A stretch of 64,000 bases of DNA from Streptosporangiaceae bacterium (GTDB taxonomy: Bacteria; Actinomycetota; Actinomycetes; Streptosporangiales; Streptosporangiaceae). Shown here piece after piece: positions 26,919 through 36,707 of this stretch; the first letter of the stretch is position 1; each line of letters opens with the position of its first letter. The position numbers were made by a program, and so were the translations under genes. A model generated the notes under the pieces. The model searched no databases, was not told the DNA's origin, and worked only from the letters and a program-made list of their open reading frames with translations. Where the stretch lies: positions 1 through 64,000 of the forward strand of contig JAOPYH010000190.1 in NCBI GenBank assembly GCA_025964715.1, written 5' to 3'.

Positions 26919-28064
26919 TTATCGGGCCCCGAGGAGGTGCTCGATGGCGAGCTGGTCCAGCCGGGCGTAGTGGTAGCCCCGGGTGGCCGCCTCGTCGAGG
27001 TCGAAGTCGTCTCCGGCCAGCGACTCGTGCGTCTCGTCGGGTGCCAGGGTCGGGACGGCGAGCTGGTCGACGCGCGAGGCCCGGAGAGCCTCCTGCACCT
27101 CGGGGTCGGTCCGGAACGCCGCGGCCCGCTCCTTGAGGATCAGGTAGTTGCGCATGTTCGCGGACGCGGTGGTCCACACGTCGGCGGGGTCCTCGGTGCG
27201 CAGCGGCTTGTAGTCGAAGTGCCGTGGGCCGTCGTAGCCGCCGTGCTCCAGCAGGTCGACGAGGAAGAAGGAGCTTTTCACGTCGCCGGTCCCGAAAACC
27301 AGGTCCTGGTCGTACTTCGGCCCGTGCTGGCCGTTGAGGTCGATGTGGAACAGCTTGCCCTGCCACAGTGCCTGGGCGACCCCGTGCACGAAGTTGAGCC
27401 CGGCCATCTGCTCGTGGCCCACCTCGGGATTGAGCCCGACCATGTCCTGGTGCTCCAGGGTCGAGATGAAGCCGAGCGCGTGGCCGACCGTCGGCAGCAG
27501 GATGTCGCCCCGCGGCTCGTTGGGCTTGGGCTCCAGGGCGAACCGGATGTCGTAGCCCTGATCGATCGCGTACTGGCAGAGGAGGTCGATGGCCTCTTTG
27601 AACCGGTCGAGCGCGACCCGGACGTCCTTGGCGGCGTCGACCTCGGCGCCCTCACGGCCGCCCCACAGGACGTAGGTCCCGGCACCGAGCTCGGCGGCGA
27701 GGTCCAGATTGCGCATGACCTTGCGGAGCGCGTAGCGCCGGATGTCACGGTCGTTGGCGGTGAACGCGCCGTCCTTGAAGACCGGGTGGGTGAACAGGTT
27801 GGTGGTGGCCATCGGCACCACGAGGCCTGTCGCGTCAAGTGCCTTGCGGAAGGCGGCGATCGCCGTGTCACGGTCGGGCTCGACCGCCAGAAGGTCGTCG
27901 TCGTGGAAGGTCACGCCGTAGGCGCCCAGCTCCGCGAGCCGGTGCACCGCCTCGACCGGGTCCAGCGGAGCGCGCGTGGCGTCCCCGAAGGGGTCGCGGG
28001 CCTGCCAGCCCACAGTCCACAGTCCGAAGGTGAAACGGTCGGCCGGGGTGGGGTCGTAGGCCAT
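26919..28064 (-). CDS. xylA: Xylose isomerase
   Basis: Isomerises D-xylose to D-xylulose in the cytoplasm using two divalent metals. The catalytic His54 and Asp57 are in VTFHDDDLL, the metal ligands are in [27 protein letters not shown] and [16 protein letters not shown], and the C-terminal DYKPLRTED is present. The 381-residue length fits actinobacterial type I enzymes. ATG follows GGAGA by 4 bases. It is divergent from a ROK repressor and read together with xylB. Confidence 0.96.
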   Translation of the reverse strand: MAYDPTPADRFTFGLWTVGWQARDPFGDATRAPLDPVEAVHRLAELGAYGVTFHDDDLLAVEPDRDTAIAAFRKALDATGLVVPMATTNLFTHPVFKDGAFTANDRDIRRYALRKVMRNLDLAAELGAGTYVLWGGREGAEVDAAKDVRVALDRFKEAIDLLCQYAIDQGYDIRFALEPKPNEPRGDILLPTVGHALGFISTLEHQDMVGLNPEVGHEQMAGLNFVHGVAQALWQGKLFHIDLNGQHGPKYDQDLVFGTGDVKSSFFLVDLLEHGGYDGPRHFDYKPLRTEDPADVWTTASANMRNYLILKERAAAFRTDPEVQEALRASRVDQLAVPTLAPDETHESLAGDDFDLDEAATRGYHYARLDQLAIEHLLGAR

Positions 28065-28114
28065 GGGTTCTCCAACAGGTGCTCGGGGGTTCGGCCGGGA
28101 TTCGTCAAGGATAT

Positions 28115-28129
28115 GGACTAATAAAGTCC
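28115..28129. promoter_or_regulatory. Probable XylR operator
   Basis: GGACT-AATAA-AGTCC is a perfect 5+5 inverted repeat 51 bases upstream of xylA and inside the xylA-xylR divergent promoter region. Related half-site sequence (ATTAGTC) recurs at 28166-28172 over the xylR -10. This fits a ROK repressor controlling both directions. Confidence 0.6.
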
Positions 28130-28167
28130 CCTGGACAGCGGCGCGTCAAGACGTACGGGAGTGTGAT

Positions 28168-28173
28168 TAGTCT
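28168..28173 (+). promoter_or_regulatory. -10 element of a leaderless xylR promoter
   Basis: TAGTCT is followed by six bases and the ATG at 28180. No SD is present. Confidence 0.55.
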
Positions 28174-28179
28174 GTCCCC

Positions 28180-29457
28180 ATGCTGAACAGCGGCGCAGGG
28201 CCCGGCGGAGGTCCCGTCAGGCACGCCGCCATGCGGGAGCACAACCTCGCCGTCGTGCTGGGCGAGGTCGTACGGCACCAGCCGGTGACCCGCGCCCGGC
28301 TGGCCGACCTCACCGGGTTGACCAAGACCACTGTCTCGAACCTGCTGACGGTCCTCGGCGAAGGCGGTCTGGTGCGGGACGGCGGGCCGGTCCGGGAGGG
28401 CGAGCGGGGCCGCCCCGGCGTCGCGGTCTCCGTCAACGGCGACGGGGTCGCCGGGCTGGGCCTGGAGGTGAACGTCGACTACCTCTCGGCCTGTGTCCTG
28501 GACCTCGGCCGGCGCGTACGCCACCGGCACCTCATCGCCACGGACAACCGCGGCCGGGCGCCCGAACGGGTCATCGAGTCGCTCGGCCGGCTGGCCGGCC
28601 AGGCCATCGCCTCCGCGTCGGACCAGGGCCTGACCGTCGCGGGTGCGGTCGTCGCGCTGCCCGGTGTCCTGGATCGCGACAGCGGCCGGCTCGGCGCCGC
28701 GCCCAACCTCGGCTGGAACGACGTCCCGGTCGGCGACCTGCTCGATGCCGGGCTCCCGGCCTTGCGGCTGCGGCCCGACCAGGACAACGAGGCCAACCTG
28801 GGTGCCCTCGGCGAGCTGTGGTTCGGCGGAGGCCGGGAGCTTGGCGATTTCGTGCACGTGTCCGGCGAGGTCGGCGTCGGTGCGGGCATCGTGGTGGGCG
28901 GCCGCGTCTTCCGGGGCGCCCACGGTTTCGCCGGCGAGCTGGGCCACATCGTGGTGGAGCCGGACGGGCCGCCGTGCGCCTGCGGTGGCCGCGGCTGCCT
29001 GGAGCGGATCGCCGGTCAGGAGGCGATCCTGCGCGCCGCCGGCCTGACCCCGGCCGGCACGACCGTGGCGTCCACCGTCGCGGCCGACCCGGACGGCCCG
29101 ATGGCCGCCCTGATCGCGACGCTGCGCGCCGGCGACGCCCGTGCGCTCGCGGCGGTGGAGCGGGCCGGGCGCGCCCTTGGCTCGGCGCTGTCGACCGCCG
29201 TGAACCTGCTGGACCCGGACACGGTGGTGCTCGGCGGCATCTTCTCGCCGCTCGCCGCGTGGGTGCGGCCGGCCGTGGAGGATGCGCTTGGCAGAGGTAC
29301 GGCCCTGACCCGCGGCCGCACGCCGTCAGTGGTCGTCTCCCGGCTGGCGGGTGACGCCGCCGTGCAGGGGGCCGCCGGCCTCGTGATCGAACGCGTCATC
29401 GCCGACCCGGCCAGGCTGCTCACCGCGCTCTCCCGGACCGAACGCCCCGTGGGCTGA
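28180..29457 (+). CDS. xylR: ROK-family xylose repressor
   Basis: Repressor of 425 residues. A winged helix-turn-helix comes first (VTRARLADLTGLTKTTVSNL). A ROK sugar-binding domain with DQDNEANLGALGE and the zinc-binding cysteine cluster PPCACGGRGCLE follows. Divergence from xylA identifies the likely target and xylose as the likely inducer. The ATG is exactly 6 bases behind TAGTCT, so translation is probably leaderless. It could be a broader sugar regulator, but the position makes XylR the best reading. Confidence 0.88.
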   Translation: MLNSGAGPGGGPVRHAAMREHNLAVVLGEVVRHQPVTRARLADLTGLTKTTVSNLLTVLGEGGLVRDGGPVREGERGRPGVAVSVNGDGVAGLGLEVNVDYLSACVLDLGRRVRHRHLIATDNRGRAPERVIESLGRLAGQAIASASDQGLTVAGAVVALPGVLDRDSGRLGAAPNLGWNDVPVGDLLDAGLPALRLRPDQDNEANLGALGELWFGGGRELGDFVHVSGEVGVGAGIVVGGRVFRGAHGFAGELGHIVVEPDGPPCACGGRGCLERIAGQEAILRAAGLTPAGTTVASTVAADPDGPMAALIATLRAGDARALAAVERAGRALGSALSTAVNLLDPDTVVLGGIFSPLAAWVRPAVEDALGRGTALTRGRTPSVVVSRLAGDAAVQGAAGLVIERVIADPARLLTALSRTERPVG

Positions 29458-29538
29458 CGCCCGCGAGACCCGGACCTTGACGTTTCGGTGAGATGCCGCG
29501 AGTGTGCGTGCAATCGGTCGCCGTGTTCGGAGTTGTGG

Positions 29539-30340
29539 ATGAATCTGAGTGGGGTCCTGTTCTTCCCGGTCAACCCTCTCCGCCGAGGAGCACCGACTCG
29601 CTGTACGGACGGCCGTTGACACCGTCGACGGCCGCGTACCCGTCATCGCCGGAGCGGGCGGACCGCTGGGCGCCGCACTTCGGCAGGCCCGGCAGGCGGC
29701 GGAGGCCGGCGCGAACGGCCTCCTGCTGATGCCCCCCTACCTGACTCAGGGCCCGGCAGACGGGCTGCACGCCTACGTAGGGGCGATCGCGGAGGCGGCC
29801 GGCATCCCCCTCATCCTCTACCAGCGCGGAGGCGTCGTCCTGGACCCGGCCGTCGCCGTCGGACTCGCCCGCATCCCCGGCGTCGTGGGGCTGAAGGACG
29901 GCAACGGCGACATCGACCGGATGGCCCGCATCGTCGCCGCGGTGCGCCGGGAGATCGGCGATGACTTCACCTTCTTCAACGGGCTTCCGACCGCCGAGCT
30001 CACCGTGCCCGCCTATCGGGGCATCGGGGTGGAGCTGTACTCCTCGGCGGCGTTCTGCTTCGTGCCCGAGGTGGCCGCCACGTTCTGCCGAGCCGTCGAC
30101 GGATCGGATCCCGAGCTGGCCCGCCGGCTCATCATGGAGTTCTACGCCCCGCTCGTGGAGTTGCGCTGCAAGGTCCCCGGCTATGCGGTCTCGCTCGTCA
30201 AGGCGGCCGTGCGGCTGCGCGGGCTCGACGTCGGGCCGGTGCGGCCCCCACTGGTCGACGCCGCCCCCGAACACGTCGACGAGCTGTCCCGCCTGATCAA
30301 GGCCGGGCTGGCCATCGCCGGTGCGGAGCCGCGCCGGTGA
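29539..30340 (+). pseudogene. kdgD: 5-dehydro-4-deoxyglucarate dehydratase, broken by an internal deletion
   Basis: DapA-superfamily enzyme that would convert 5-keto-4-deoxyglucarate to 2-oxoglutarate semialdehyde. A normal start is visible: ATG at 29539 with GGAG 6 bases upstream reads MNLSGVLFFPVNP, the family's first strand. The next residues of the family, about 38 including the GTGE pyruvate-binding motif, are missing. The sequence resumes with LSAEEHRLAVRTAVDT in another frame. Reading from the ATG ends after 26 codons. The remaining frame is intact to the end and keeps the Schiff-base Lys (GLKDGNGD) and Tyr (LILYQRG). An out-of-frame GTG at 29549 could give a 263-residue fragment without an SD. 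Sequencing error is unlikely because over 100 bases are absent. Confidence 0.82.
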
Positions 30341-31416
30341 GCACGATCGCCGGGCTGCGCAGCACCGTTCACAAGGTCCCCATGATCCGCCCCTGGGGCC
30401 CGGACATGAAACACCTCCACCTCATCGTGACCGAGCTGACCACCAGCGACCACCGCACGGGCGTCGGCTTCTCCTGGGCTCCGTGGGTCGGCGGCCGGGC
30501 GATCCACGCCCTGCTGGAGACCGACATCCGGGACGCGGCCCTCGGACTGCCGGTCCACCCCGACGTCGTCTTCGACCGGCTCTGGTGGCACCTGCACGAG
30601 GCCGGCCGTGGCGGGCTCACGACCACCGCGCTGGCCGCGGTCGACCTGGCGCTCTGGGACCTGCACGCGCCCGAGGGGATCGTCGACGCGATCGGCCGGC
30701 GCCGTGACGCGGTCGAGGTCTACGGCAGTGGCGTCAACCGGCACTACACGCTGGACGAGCTGACGGCCCAGGCGCGGCGCTGGTCGGCTCGCGGCCACGG
30801 CGCGGTGAAGATCAAGGTCGGCCGTCCGGACCTGGCCGACGACGTGCGGCGCGTGGCGGCCGTACGGGAGGTCATGGGGCCGGACGTCCGCATCATGGTG
30901 GACGCCAACCAGCTGTGGGACCTCCCCCGGGCGCTGCGGGCCGTGGAGGCGCTTCGGCCGTACGGGCTGCACTGGGTGGAGGAGCCGCTGCCGGCCGAGG
31001 ACGTCCAGGGCTACGCGCGGCTGCGGGCGAGCGTGGACGTGCCGGTCGCGCTGGGCGAGAACACCTACACCACCTACCAATTCCGGGACCTCCTCACGGC
31101 CGGGGCCTGCGACATCGTCCAGCCGAACGTGGTCCGGGTCGGTGGGATCACCCCGTTCCTGCGCATCGCCGAGCTGGCCCGCACCTTCGACGTCCCCACT
31201 TTCCCGCACCTGCTGCCGGACATCTCCGCCCAGCTCGCCTGCTCGCTGCCGGCAGCCGCGATGGTGGAGGACGTGGAGGACGCGTCCTTCGCGGCGCTGG
31301 GCCTGCTCGCCGCCCCCTATCCCACCCGCATTGAGGACGGGCTGATCCGTCCCGGGGACCACGCCGGCCACGGCATCCGGTTCGATCCCGCGCGGTTGAA
31401 GGCCACGGAGGTCTGA
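30337..31416 (+). CDS. Enolase-superfamily sugar-acid dehydratase (mandelate racemase group)
   Basis: TIM-barrel enzyme of 359 residues that abstracts an alpha-proton from a carboxylate, probably dehydrating a sugar acid such as glucarate, galactarate or a relative. Visible catalytic elements are the KxK motif (VKIKVG), metal ligands in VDANQ, VEEPL and GEN, and the C-terminal His in FPHLLPDIS. The GTG start overlaps the stop of the kdgD remnant (GTGA), so its translation may be reduced now that kdgD no longer reads through. The product of this enzyme would be the substrate of KdgD, which makes the upstream lesion meaningful. The exact substrate is not assignable. Confidence 0.85.
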   Translation: MSTIAGLRSTVHKVPMIRPWGPDMKHLHLIVTELTTSDHRTGVGFSWAPWVGGRAIHALLETDIRDAALGLPVHPDVVFDRLWWHLHEAGRGGLTTTALAAVDLALWDLHAPEGIVDAIGRRRDAVEVYGSGVNRHYTLDELTAQARRWSARGHGAVKIKVGRPDLADDVRRVAAVREVMGPDVRIMVDANQLWDLPRALRAVEALRPYGLHWVEEPLPAEDVQGYARLRASVDVPVALGENTYTTYQFRDLLTAGACDIVQPNVVRVGGITPFLRIAELARTFDVPTFPHLLPDISAQLACSLPAAAMVEDVEDASFAALGLLAAPYPTRIEDGLIRPGDHAGHGIRFDPARLKATEV

Positions 31417-31523
31417 CCGGGCGCTCCTGGGGTGACGGGCGCACGGCTTCGGATCGGGGCTGTCTAACCTTGTGGTCAGGGCCCACACGAGGTCCAGGCG
31501 ATTAACGATCAAGGAGTCATGGG

Positions 31524-32351
31524 TTGGAACTGGTTCATTCGGGCAAGGTGCGTGAGGTCTACGCCGATGGTGACGATCTCATTCTCGTGGCGTCGGACCG
31601 CGTCAGCGTGTACGACGTCATCCTGCCCACCGAGATCCCCGACAAGGGCAAGATCCTCACGCAGCTGTCCCTGTGGTGGTTCGAGCAGCTCGCGGACGTC
31701 GTCCCGAACCACGTCGTCTCCGCGTCCGACGTGCCGGAGAAGTGGGCCGGCCGCGCGATCCGGTGCCGGCGGCTTGACATGCTTCCCGTCGAGTGGATCG
31801 CCCGTGGTTACCTGGCCGGCCTGGGGCTGAAGGAGTACGAGAAGCAGGGCACGGTCTCCGGAGTCCCCCTGCCGCCCGGCCTGGTCCAGAGCTCCAAGCT
31901 CCCTGAGCCGATCTTCACCCCGACCACCAAGGCGACCGAGGGCCACGACGAGTTCATGACCTTCGATGACGTGGTGGCCGAGATCGGTGCCGGCACCGCG
32001 GAAGAGCTCCGCCGGGTCACCTTGGACGTCTACCGCCGGGGCGCCGCCCTCGCCGCCGAGCGTGGCATCATCATCGCCGACACCAAGCTCGAGTTCGGCC
32101 GCGCCCCGGACGGCACGCTCATGCTCGCCGACGAGGTGCTGACCCCCGACTCATCGCGCTTCTGGCCCGCGGACGCCTGGGAGCCGGGCCGCCCGCAGCA
32201 GGGCCTGGACAAACAGTTCGTACGCGACTGGTCCGCCACCCTCGACTGGGACCGTACGCCGCCCGGCCCGGCCATCCCGCCGGAGATCGTCGAGGCCACC
32301 CGGGACCGCTACATCAACGTGTACGAAAGGCTCACCGGCCGCCGCTGGTGA
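31524..32351 (+). CDS. purC: Phosphoribosylaminoimidazole-succinocarboxamide synthase
   Basis: Purine-pathway ligase joining aspartate to CAIR with ATP. SAICAR synthase signatures are GKVREVYADGDDLILVASDR at the N-terminus, EWIARGYLAG, DTKLEFG and ADEVLTPDSSRFWP. The 275-residue length is normal. The start is an unusual TTG at 31524: AAGGAG is 7 bases upstream and the nearby ATG (31519) is out of frame. It stands alone on the strand after the sugar-acid operon. Confidence 0.95.
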   Translation: MELVHSGKVREVYADGDDLILVASDRVSVYDVILPTEIPDKGKILTQLSLWWFEQLADVVPNHVVSASDVPEKWAGRAIRCRRLDMLPVEWIARGYLAGLGLKEYEKQGTVSGVPLPPGLVQSSKLPEPIFTPTTKATEGHDEFMTFDDVVAEIGAGTAEELRRVTLDVYRRGAALAAERGIIIADTKLEFGRAPDGTLMLADEVLTPDSSRFWPADAWEPGRPQQGLDKQFVRDWSATLDWDRTPPGPAIPPEIVEATRDRYINVYERLTGRRW

Positions 32352-32604
32352 GGTCGCGGGCCGGCTGTCGACGCCTGGCGCGCCACCCGGCCCGCTCCGG
32401 CTGTCCCGGTCCGGTGTGCCCCATGACGAGCCTGGGCACAGCATCAGCTATGACTACACGCGGGTGAGCTTGTGCCGTTGTGGCGGTGTTCCAAGCGCCG
32501 TTTCCGGACGCAGACCTTCTCGAGCCAGGGGCTGGACGCCCTTTTTTGAGTTCGTTTGTCGGCCGTGACTCAGGATTATCCGTAGGGGGAGGGCTGTAGA
32601 CGAC

Positions 32605-33153
32605 ATGGGTGACACCAGACGCAAAGCTCCGTCCAGGGCCGCCGGGGAACGGGCGATGCGGGCGTTCCCCCTGGCTCTCGCTCCGTACGCCACGAGCCAG
32701 AGCTGCCGGCTGCTCAACCGGATCCTGGCCGACTCCACGATCTTGTACAACCTCTACAAGAAGCACCACTGGCTCGTCCGTGGGCCGGACTTCTACGAGA
32801 TGCATCTCCTGCTGGACAAGCACGCCGAGGAGCAGCTCAAGATCATCGACCTCGTCGGCCAGCGCATCCACAGCCTAGGCGGCGTCGCCGTCGCGGACCC
32901 GCGGCACGTCGCCGAGGTGGCCACTGTCCCGCGGCCGCCCGACGGCGTGGAGCAGGTGCCCGCGATGCTGTCGCGGCTGCTGGAGGCCCACGACATCGTC
33001 ATTGGCAAGGTGCGCGAGGCGATCGGGAACACGGCGGCCACCCGGGACGACGGCACCACCGACCTCCTCCTGGGCGAGGTGCTGAGGACCAACGAGCTTC
33101 ACGTCTGGTTCGTGGCCGAACACCTGGTCAACCTCTCGTCCCCGCAGCGCTGA
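32605..33153 (+). CDS. dps: Dps-family DNA-protecting ferritin-like protein
   Basis: Dodecameric iron-storage and DNA-protection protein. The ferroxidase region is recognisable (YKKHHWLVRGPDFYEMHLLL, then DKHAEEQLKIIDLVGQR), with the His, Asp and Glu spaced as in the family. The 182 residues include a basic N-terminal tail that may bind DNA. ATG at 32605 follows GGGAGGG by about 12 bases. The 250 bases before it contain no gene. It converges with a GNAT gene. Confidence 0.88.
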   Translation: MGDTRRKAPSRAAGERAMRAFPLALAPYATSQSCRLLNRILADSTILYNLYKKHHWLVRGPDFYEMHLLLDKHAEEQLKIIDLVGQRIHSLGGVAVADPRHVAEVATVPRPPDGVEQVPAMLSRLLEAHDIVIGKVREAIGNTAATRDDGTTDLLLGEVLRTNELHVWFVAEHLVNLSSPQR

Positions 33154-33165
33154 CGCGACCGGGTG

Positions 33166-33654
33166 TCAGAGCCGCCGGTACATGACGTGCAGCCCGACAT
33201 ATCCATGCAATGGGTGATGGAACCCCTCAGGGAGAGTGGTCATCACCTCAAAGCCGAGGGAGCGCCACAGCGCCACGGCCCGGGTGTTGGTCTCCACGAC
33301 GGCGTTGAACTGCATGGCCCGGAAACCGCCGGCGCGCGCCTCGCTCAGGACATGCCGGCCAAGGGCCCTCCCGACACCTCGCCCGGAGTGCTCCGGGCTC
33401 ACCATGAAGCTCGCGCCGGCGATGTGAGAGGCGCCACCGCGGTGGTTGGCATGGCTGTTGGCGGTGCCGAGGATCGGGCCATCGTCCTCGGCCGCCACGA
33501 ACGTACGGCCGGGCCGGGCGGGAAACCACATCGCGCGGGCCTGGTCCTCGGTCACGTCGCGGTCCCAGGTGAACGTCTCTCCGGCAGCGGCGATGCCGCG
33601 GATGAACGGCCACATCTCCGGCCAGTCCTCGGGCTTCGCGTCTCTGATCAGCAT
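33166..33654 (-). CDS. GNAT-family N-acetyltransferase
   Basis: Acetyl-CoA-dependent acyltransferase of 162 residues, resembling the phosphinothricin/L-amino-acid acetyltransferase type. It starts MLIRDAKPEDW. The acetyl-CoA loop is SGRGVGRALGRHVL and NAVVETNTRAVALWRSLGFE follows. The substrate is unknown. It stands alone between dps and the nucleotidase gene. Confidence 0.85.
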   Translation of the reverse strand: MLIRDAKPEDWPEMWPFIRGIAAAGETFTWDRDVTEDQARAMWFPARPGRTFVAAEDDGPILGTANSHANHRGGASHIAGASFMVSPEHSGRGVGRALGRHVLSEARAGGFRAMQFNAVVETNTRAVALWRSLGFEVMTTLPEGFHHPLHGYVGLHVMYRRL

Positions 33655-33734
33655 GCCGCCAGCATGCTGTAGAGGCCTTGGCCGAAGCGACCGGTTTTCA
33701 GCCGCGGCATGCGGTCCCCCGCCTAGCGATTCGG

Positions 33735-35543
33735 TTACTGGATCACGGTGATGCGGTCCGGGGCAGGCGGGGTCAGCGGCGATCCGGCCGAGGACTGCTT
33801 GGCCAGATAGCCGGTGAAGATGTCCAGGTCGGATGCGCCGACGAGCTTGTTCTTGCCGTCCTTGAAGACGGCGAAGCCGTCGCCGCCACCGCCGAGGAAC
33901 TCGTTCATCGCGACCCGATAGGTCTTCGCCGGGTCCAGCGGAACGCCGTTCAACTTCACCGAGTCCGCGACGATCCGGTCGGCGCCTGACTTCGTCATGT
34001 CCAGGGTGTACGTGAAGCCCTTGGAAACCTGCAGGATCTTGGGCGATGCCGCGTTCAGACCACTGACCTGCTGCTGCAGGGCGGTGAGGACCTGGGCGCC
34101 GGTGAGGTCGAGGACGTTCATCATGTTCGTGAACGGCTGGACCGCGAACGCCTCGCCGTAGGTCACCACGCCGGCGCCCTCCGAGCCGGACGGGGCGTAC
34201 ACCAGGTCGGCGCGGATCCCGCCGGGGTTCATGAAGGCCAGCTGCGCGCCGCCCTTGTCCGCCGGGGCGAGACCGTCCACCTGCGCGTCGGCGATCACGT
34301 CGCCGAGGGGCTTCTCGTATGCCGAGTCGCCCCGGCCGTTGATGTCCGTGGAGATGTAGCCGACTGGACGGTTGGCCACCGGATCGGCGAGCTTCTTCCA
34401 GTAGTTCACCAGCTCGGTCAGGTCGGCGGCCTTGGGCTGGGTCCGGACGACGACGTGGTTCACGGCCTTGACCGAGGTACGCACGATGTCGTTGCTCCTC
34501 AGGTCATAGGTCATGCCGATGTCGGTGTAGAGCTTGCCGAAGGAGGCGGCACTGGTCACGAGCCGCGGCCGGCCGGAGGGGTCGGGGATCGTGCAGACGT
34601 AGGACTGGTGCGTGTGACCGGTGACGACCGCGTCGACCTCCGGATCGATGCCCTTGGCGATGTCCACGATCGGGCCCGAGATCCCGTTGGGCGTGCCGTC
34701 GCAGTCGTAGTTGTAGGCGTTGGAGCCCGGCAGACCACCCTCGTGAACGAGGGCGACGATGGCCTTGACGCCCTGGCGCTTCAGCTCCTTGGCGTACTTG
34801 TTGATCGTCTCGACCTCGCCGTAGAACTTCAGGCCCTTCACACCTTCTGCGGTCACGATGTCGGGGGTGCCCTTGAGGGTCACGCCGATGAATCCGACCT
34901 TCACGCCGTGCTTGCGCTCGACCCAGTAGGGCTGCAGGACAGGCCGCTTCGTCTTGTCCGAGATCACGTTGGCGGCCAGGAGCGGGTAGTCCGCACCCTT
35001 GAACTTGCGGCCCTGGGCATAGCAGCCGTCCACCGGGTGGCAACCGCCACGCTCGAGCCGGAGCAGCTCGGCCGAGCCCTCATCGAACTCGTGGTTGCCC
35101 ACGCCCGCGACGTCCAGGCCGACCTTGTTCATCGCCTCGATGGTCGGCTCGTCGTGGAAGAGCCCCGACAGCAGCGGGCTGGCGCCCACCACGTCACCGG
35201 CGGCCACGGTGATGGAGTTCCTGCTGCCCTCGCGGGCCTTGCGCAGTGAGCTCGCGAGGTATTCGACCCCGCCCGCGTCCACAGCCTTCGTGGTGCCGGT
35301 CGCGTGGTCGAGCTCGGTGACCTGACCGGACGAGCCCTGCGGGGGCTCCAGGTTGCCATGGAAGTCGTTGATGGCCAGAAGCTGCAGATCGACCGTACGG
35401 TCCCTGCCCGGCGTGTGGCGGGACGTGTCGCCGCTCGCGGCAGGCATGGCCGCGCCGGACAGGCAAACCGTGAACGCGACCGCAACGGCCGAGGCGATCA
35501 GCCTGCGGCGCCGTGTGCGCACGCTGGAGGATGTGGCGGACAT
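33735..35543 (-). CDS. Secreted 5'-nucleotidase / 2',3'-cyclic phosphodiesterase family protein
   Basis: Exported metallophosphoesterase that scavenges phosphate from extracellular nucleotides. The N-terminus has a twin-Arg-like basic stretch (RTRRRRL) and a hydrophobic signal ending near ASG at about residue 37. The N-terminal catalytic domain shows LAINDFHGNLE, GVGNHEFDEG, ALVHEGG and VVTGHTHQSY. The C-terminal 5-nucleotidase domain has NPGGIRADL, YGEAFAVQPFTN and EFLGGGGDGF. The length of 602 residues is typical. ATG at 35543 is chosen because AAGGGA lies 5 bases upstream. Confidence 0.92.
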   Translation of the reverse strand: MSATSSSVRTRRRRLIASAVAVAFTVCLSGAAMPAASGDTSRHTPGRDRTVDLQLLAINDFHGNLEPPQGSSGQVTELDHATGTTKAVDAGGVEYLASSLRKAREGSRNSITVAAGDVVGASPLLSGLFHDEPTIEAMNKVGLDVAGVGNHEFDEGSAELLRLERGGCHPVDGCYAQGRKFKGADYPLLAANVISDKTKRPVLQPYWVERKHGVKVGFIGVTLKGTPDIVTAEGVKGLKFYGEVETINKYAKELKRQGVKAIVALVHEGGLPGSNAYNYDCDGTPNGISGPIVDIAKGIDPEVDAVVTGHTHQSYVCTIPDPSGRPRLVTSAASFGKLYTDIGMTYDLRSNDIVRTSVKAVNHVVVRTQPKAADLTELVNYWKKLADPVANRPVGYISTDINGRGDSAYEKPLGDVIADAQVDGLAPADKGGAQLAFMNPGGIRADLVYAPSGSEGAGVVTYGEAFAVQPFTNMMNVLDLTGAQVLTALQQQVSGLNAASPKILQVSKGFTYTLDMTKSGADRIVADSVKLNGVPLDPAKTYRVAMNEFLGGGGDGFAVFKDGKNKLVGASDLDIFTGYLAKQSSAGSPLTPPAPDRITVIQ

Positions 35544-35658
35544 GTGTTCCCTTTTGTCGGACGGGATCGTGGTCGGGCCAGAGCCTAAGGTCCGCACGTC
35601 CGCTTTGTCAGCATGAGTCGGGTAACAAGCCGTTCTCGGCCGAGACTTCCATTCCTGT

Positions 35659-35862
35659 TCATTGAGGTGACGGCTTGATCCGCATAACGACGTAGCCGGT
35701 ACTGGCCGTCTCGCCGGGTGCGGATGCGTTCACCTCAAGCGGACACGGCCGAGTATCTCCGAGGCCTCCTGGCTGAGGAACCGTGTCCGAGAGACCGGTT
35801 TCCCAGTCGCGGATGATCCACTGGACCACAACATGGCGGTCACCGTCGAGCGTGGCCGTCAA
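35659..35862 (-). CDS. Possible small protein downstream of the methyltransferase
   Basis: A 67-codon frame starts with TTG overlapping the stop of the methyltransferase gene (TTGA). It has a hydrophobic opening (HVVVQWIIRDWETG) and no recognised motif. Translational coupling would explain the lack of an SD. The case rests only on overlap and reading-frame length, so it may be spurious. Confidence 0.35.
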   Translation of the reverse strand: MTATLDGDRHVVVQWIIRDWETGLSDTVPQPGGLGDTRPCPLEVNASAPGETASTGYVVMRIKPSPQ

Positions 35863-36707
35863 GGTTTGAGGGCGACGCCTCCGTACATGTGCACGTGCAT
35901 GTCGTCCATCGCTCTGGCCTCGTCGTCGGGGTGCCAGTGGCTGACGAGCGTGACTCCCGGATCCAGCAGCTCCAGGCCGTCGAAGAAGCGCTCCACCTCG
36001 GCCTTGCCACGCGCCTTCGTGGGGATACCACGAGCGTTGTAGGTGGCAACGCCCCCGTTCACTTCGTCGGGCGCGTGATCGGCCGTGACCGTGGTCAGCA
36101 CCAGGATGCTGCCGGCCGGCAGCGGCTCCATGAGCCGCCGGACGATCGTGTGGGCCTCCTGCTCATCGCAAATGAACTGCAGGACGGCGATCAGGCTGAG
36201 TGCGATCGGCCGGCCGAGATCAAAGGTCTCACGTACCTGCGGGGAACCGAGGATCGCCTCCGGGTCGCGCAGGTCGGCGTCCACATAGGCGGTCCTGCCC
36301 GCGGGGTCGCTGGTGAGCAGCGCCCGGGCGTGCACCAGCACGATCGGGTCGTTGTCGACATAGACGATCCGCGACTCCGGGGCGACCTCCTGGGCGACCT
36401 CGTGGAGGTTGGGAGAGGTGGGCAGGCCGGCGCCGATGTCCAGGAACTGGCGGACGTCGTGCTCCGCCGCGAGGTGACGGGCCACGCGGCTCATGAAGTC
36501 GCGGTTGGCCCGCATGGACGTGGGCAGGTTCACCCAGTCCTTGGTGATCTCGGCGGCCGCCTGGCGGTCGGCGAGGAAGTTGTCCTTGCCGCCCAGGAGG
36601 TAGTCATAGATCCGCGCCGAGTGGGGCACGTCCGTCTTCAGATCGATGGGTCGCGATCGGCCGGGGTGCTCCGGGTCTGACTTCGCCCCGCCTGCGCGCT
36701 CCACCAT
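35859..36707 (-). CDS. SAM-dependent methyltransferase, DUF574/PF04672 type
   Basis: Member of an actinobacteria-specific group of class I-like methyltransferases of unknown substrate, often present in many copies per genome. Family marks are [17 protein letters not shown] near the N-terminus, [20 protein letters not shown] with the SAM site, and [17 protein letters not shown]. The length is 282 residues. ATG at 36707 follows GGAGGGG closely; upstream ATG codons in frame lack an SD. The target cannot be given. Confidence 0.88.
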   Translation of the reverse strand: MVERAGGAKSDPEHPGRSRPIDLKTDVPHSARIYDYLLGGKDNFLADRQAAAEITKDWVNLPTSMRANRDFMSRVARHLAAEHDVRQFLDIGAGLPTSPNLHEVAQEVAPESRIVYVDNDPIVLVHARALLTSDPAGRTAYVDADLRDPEAILGSPQVRETFDLGRPIALSLIAVLQFICDEQEAHTIVRRLMEPLPAGSILVLTTVTADHAPDEVNGGVATYNARGIPTKARGKAEVERFFDGLELLDPGVTLVSHWHPDDEARAMDDMHVHMYGGVALKP

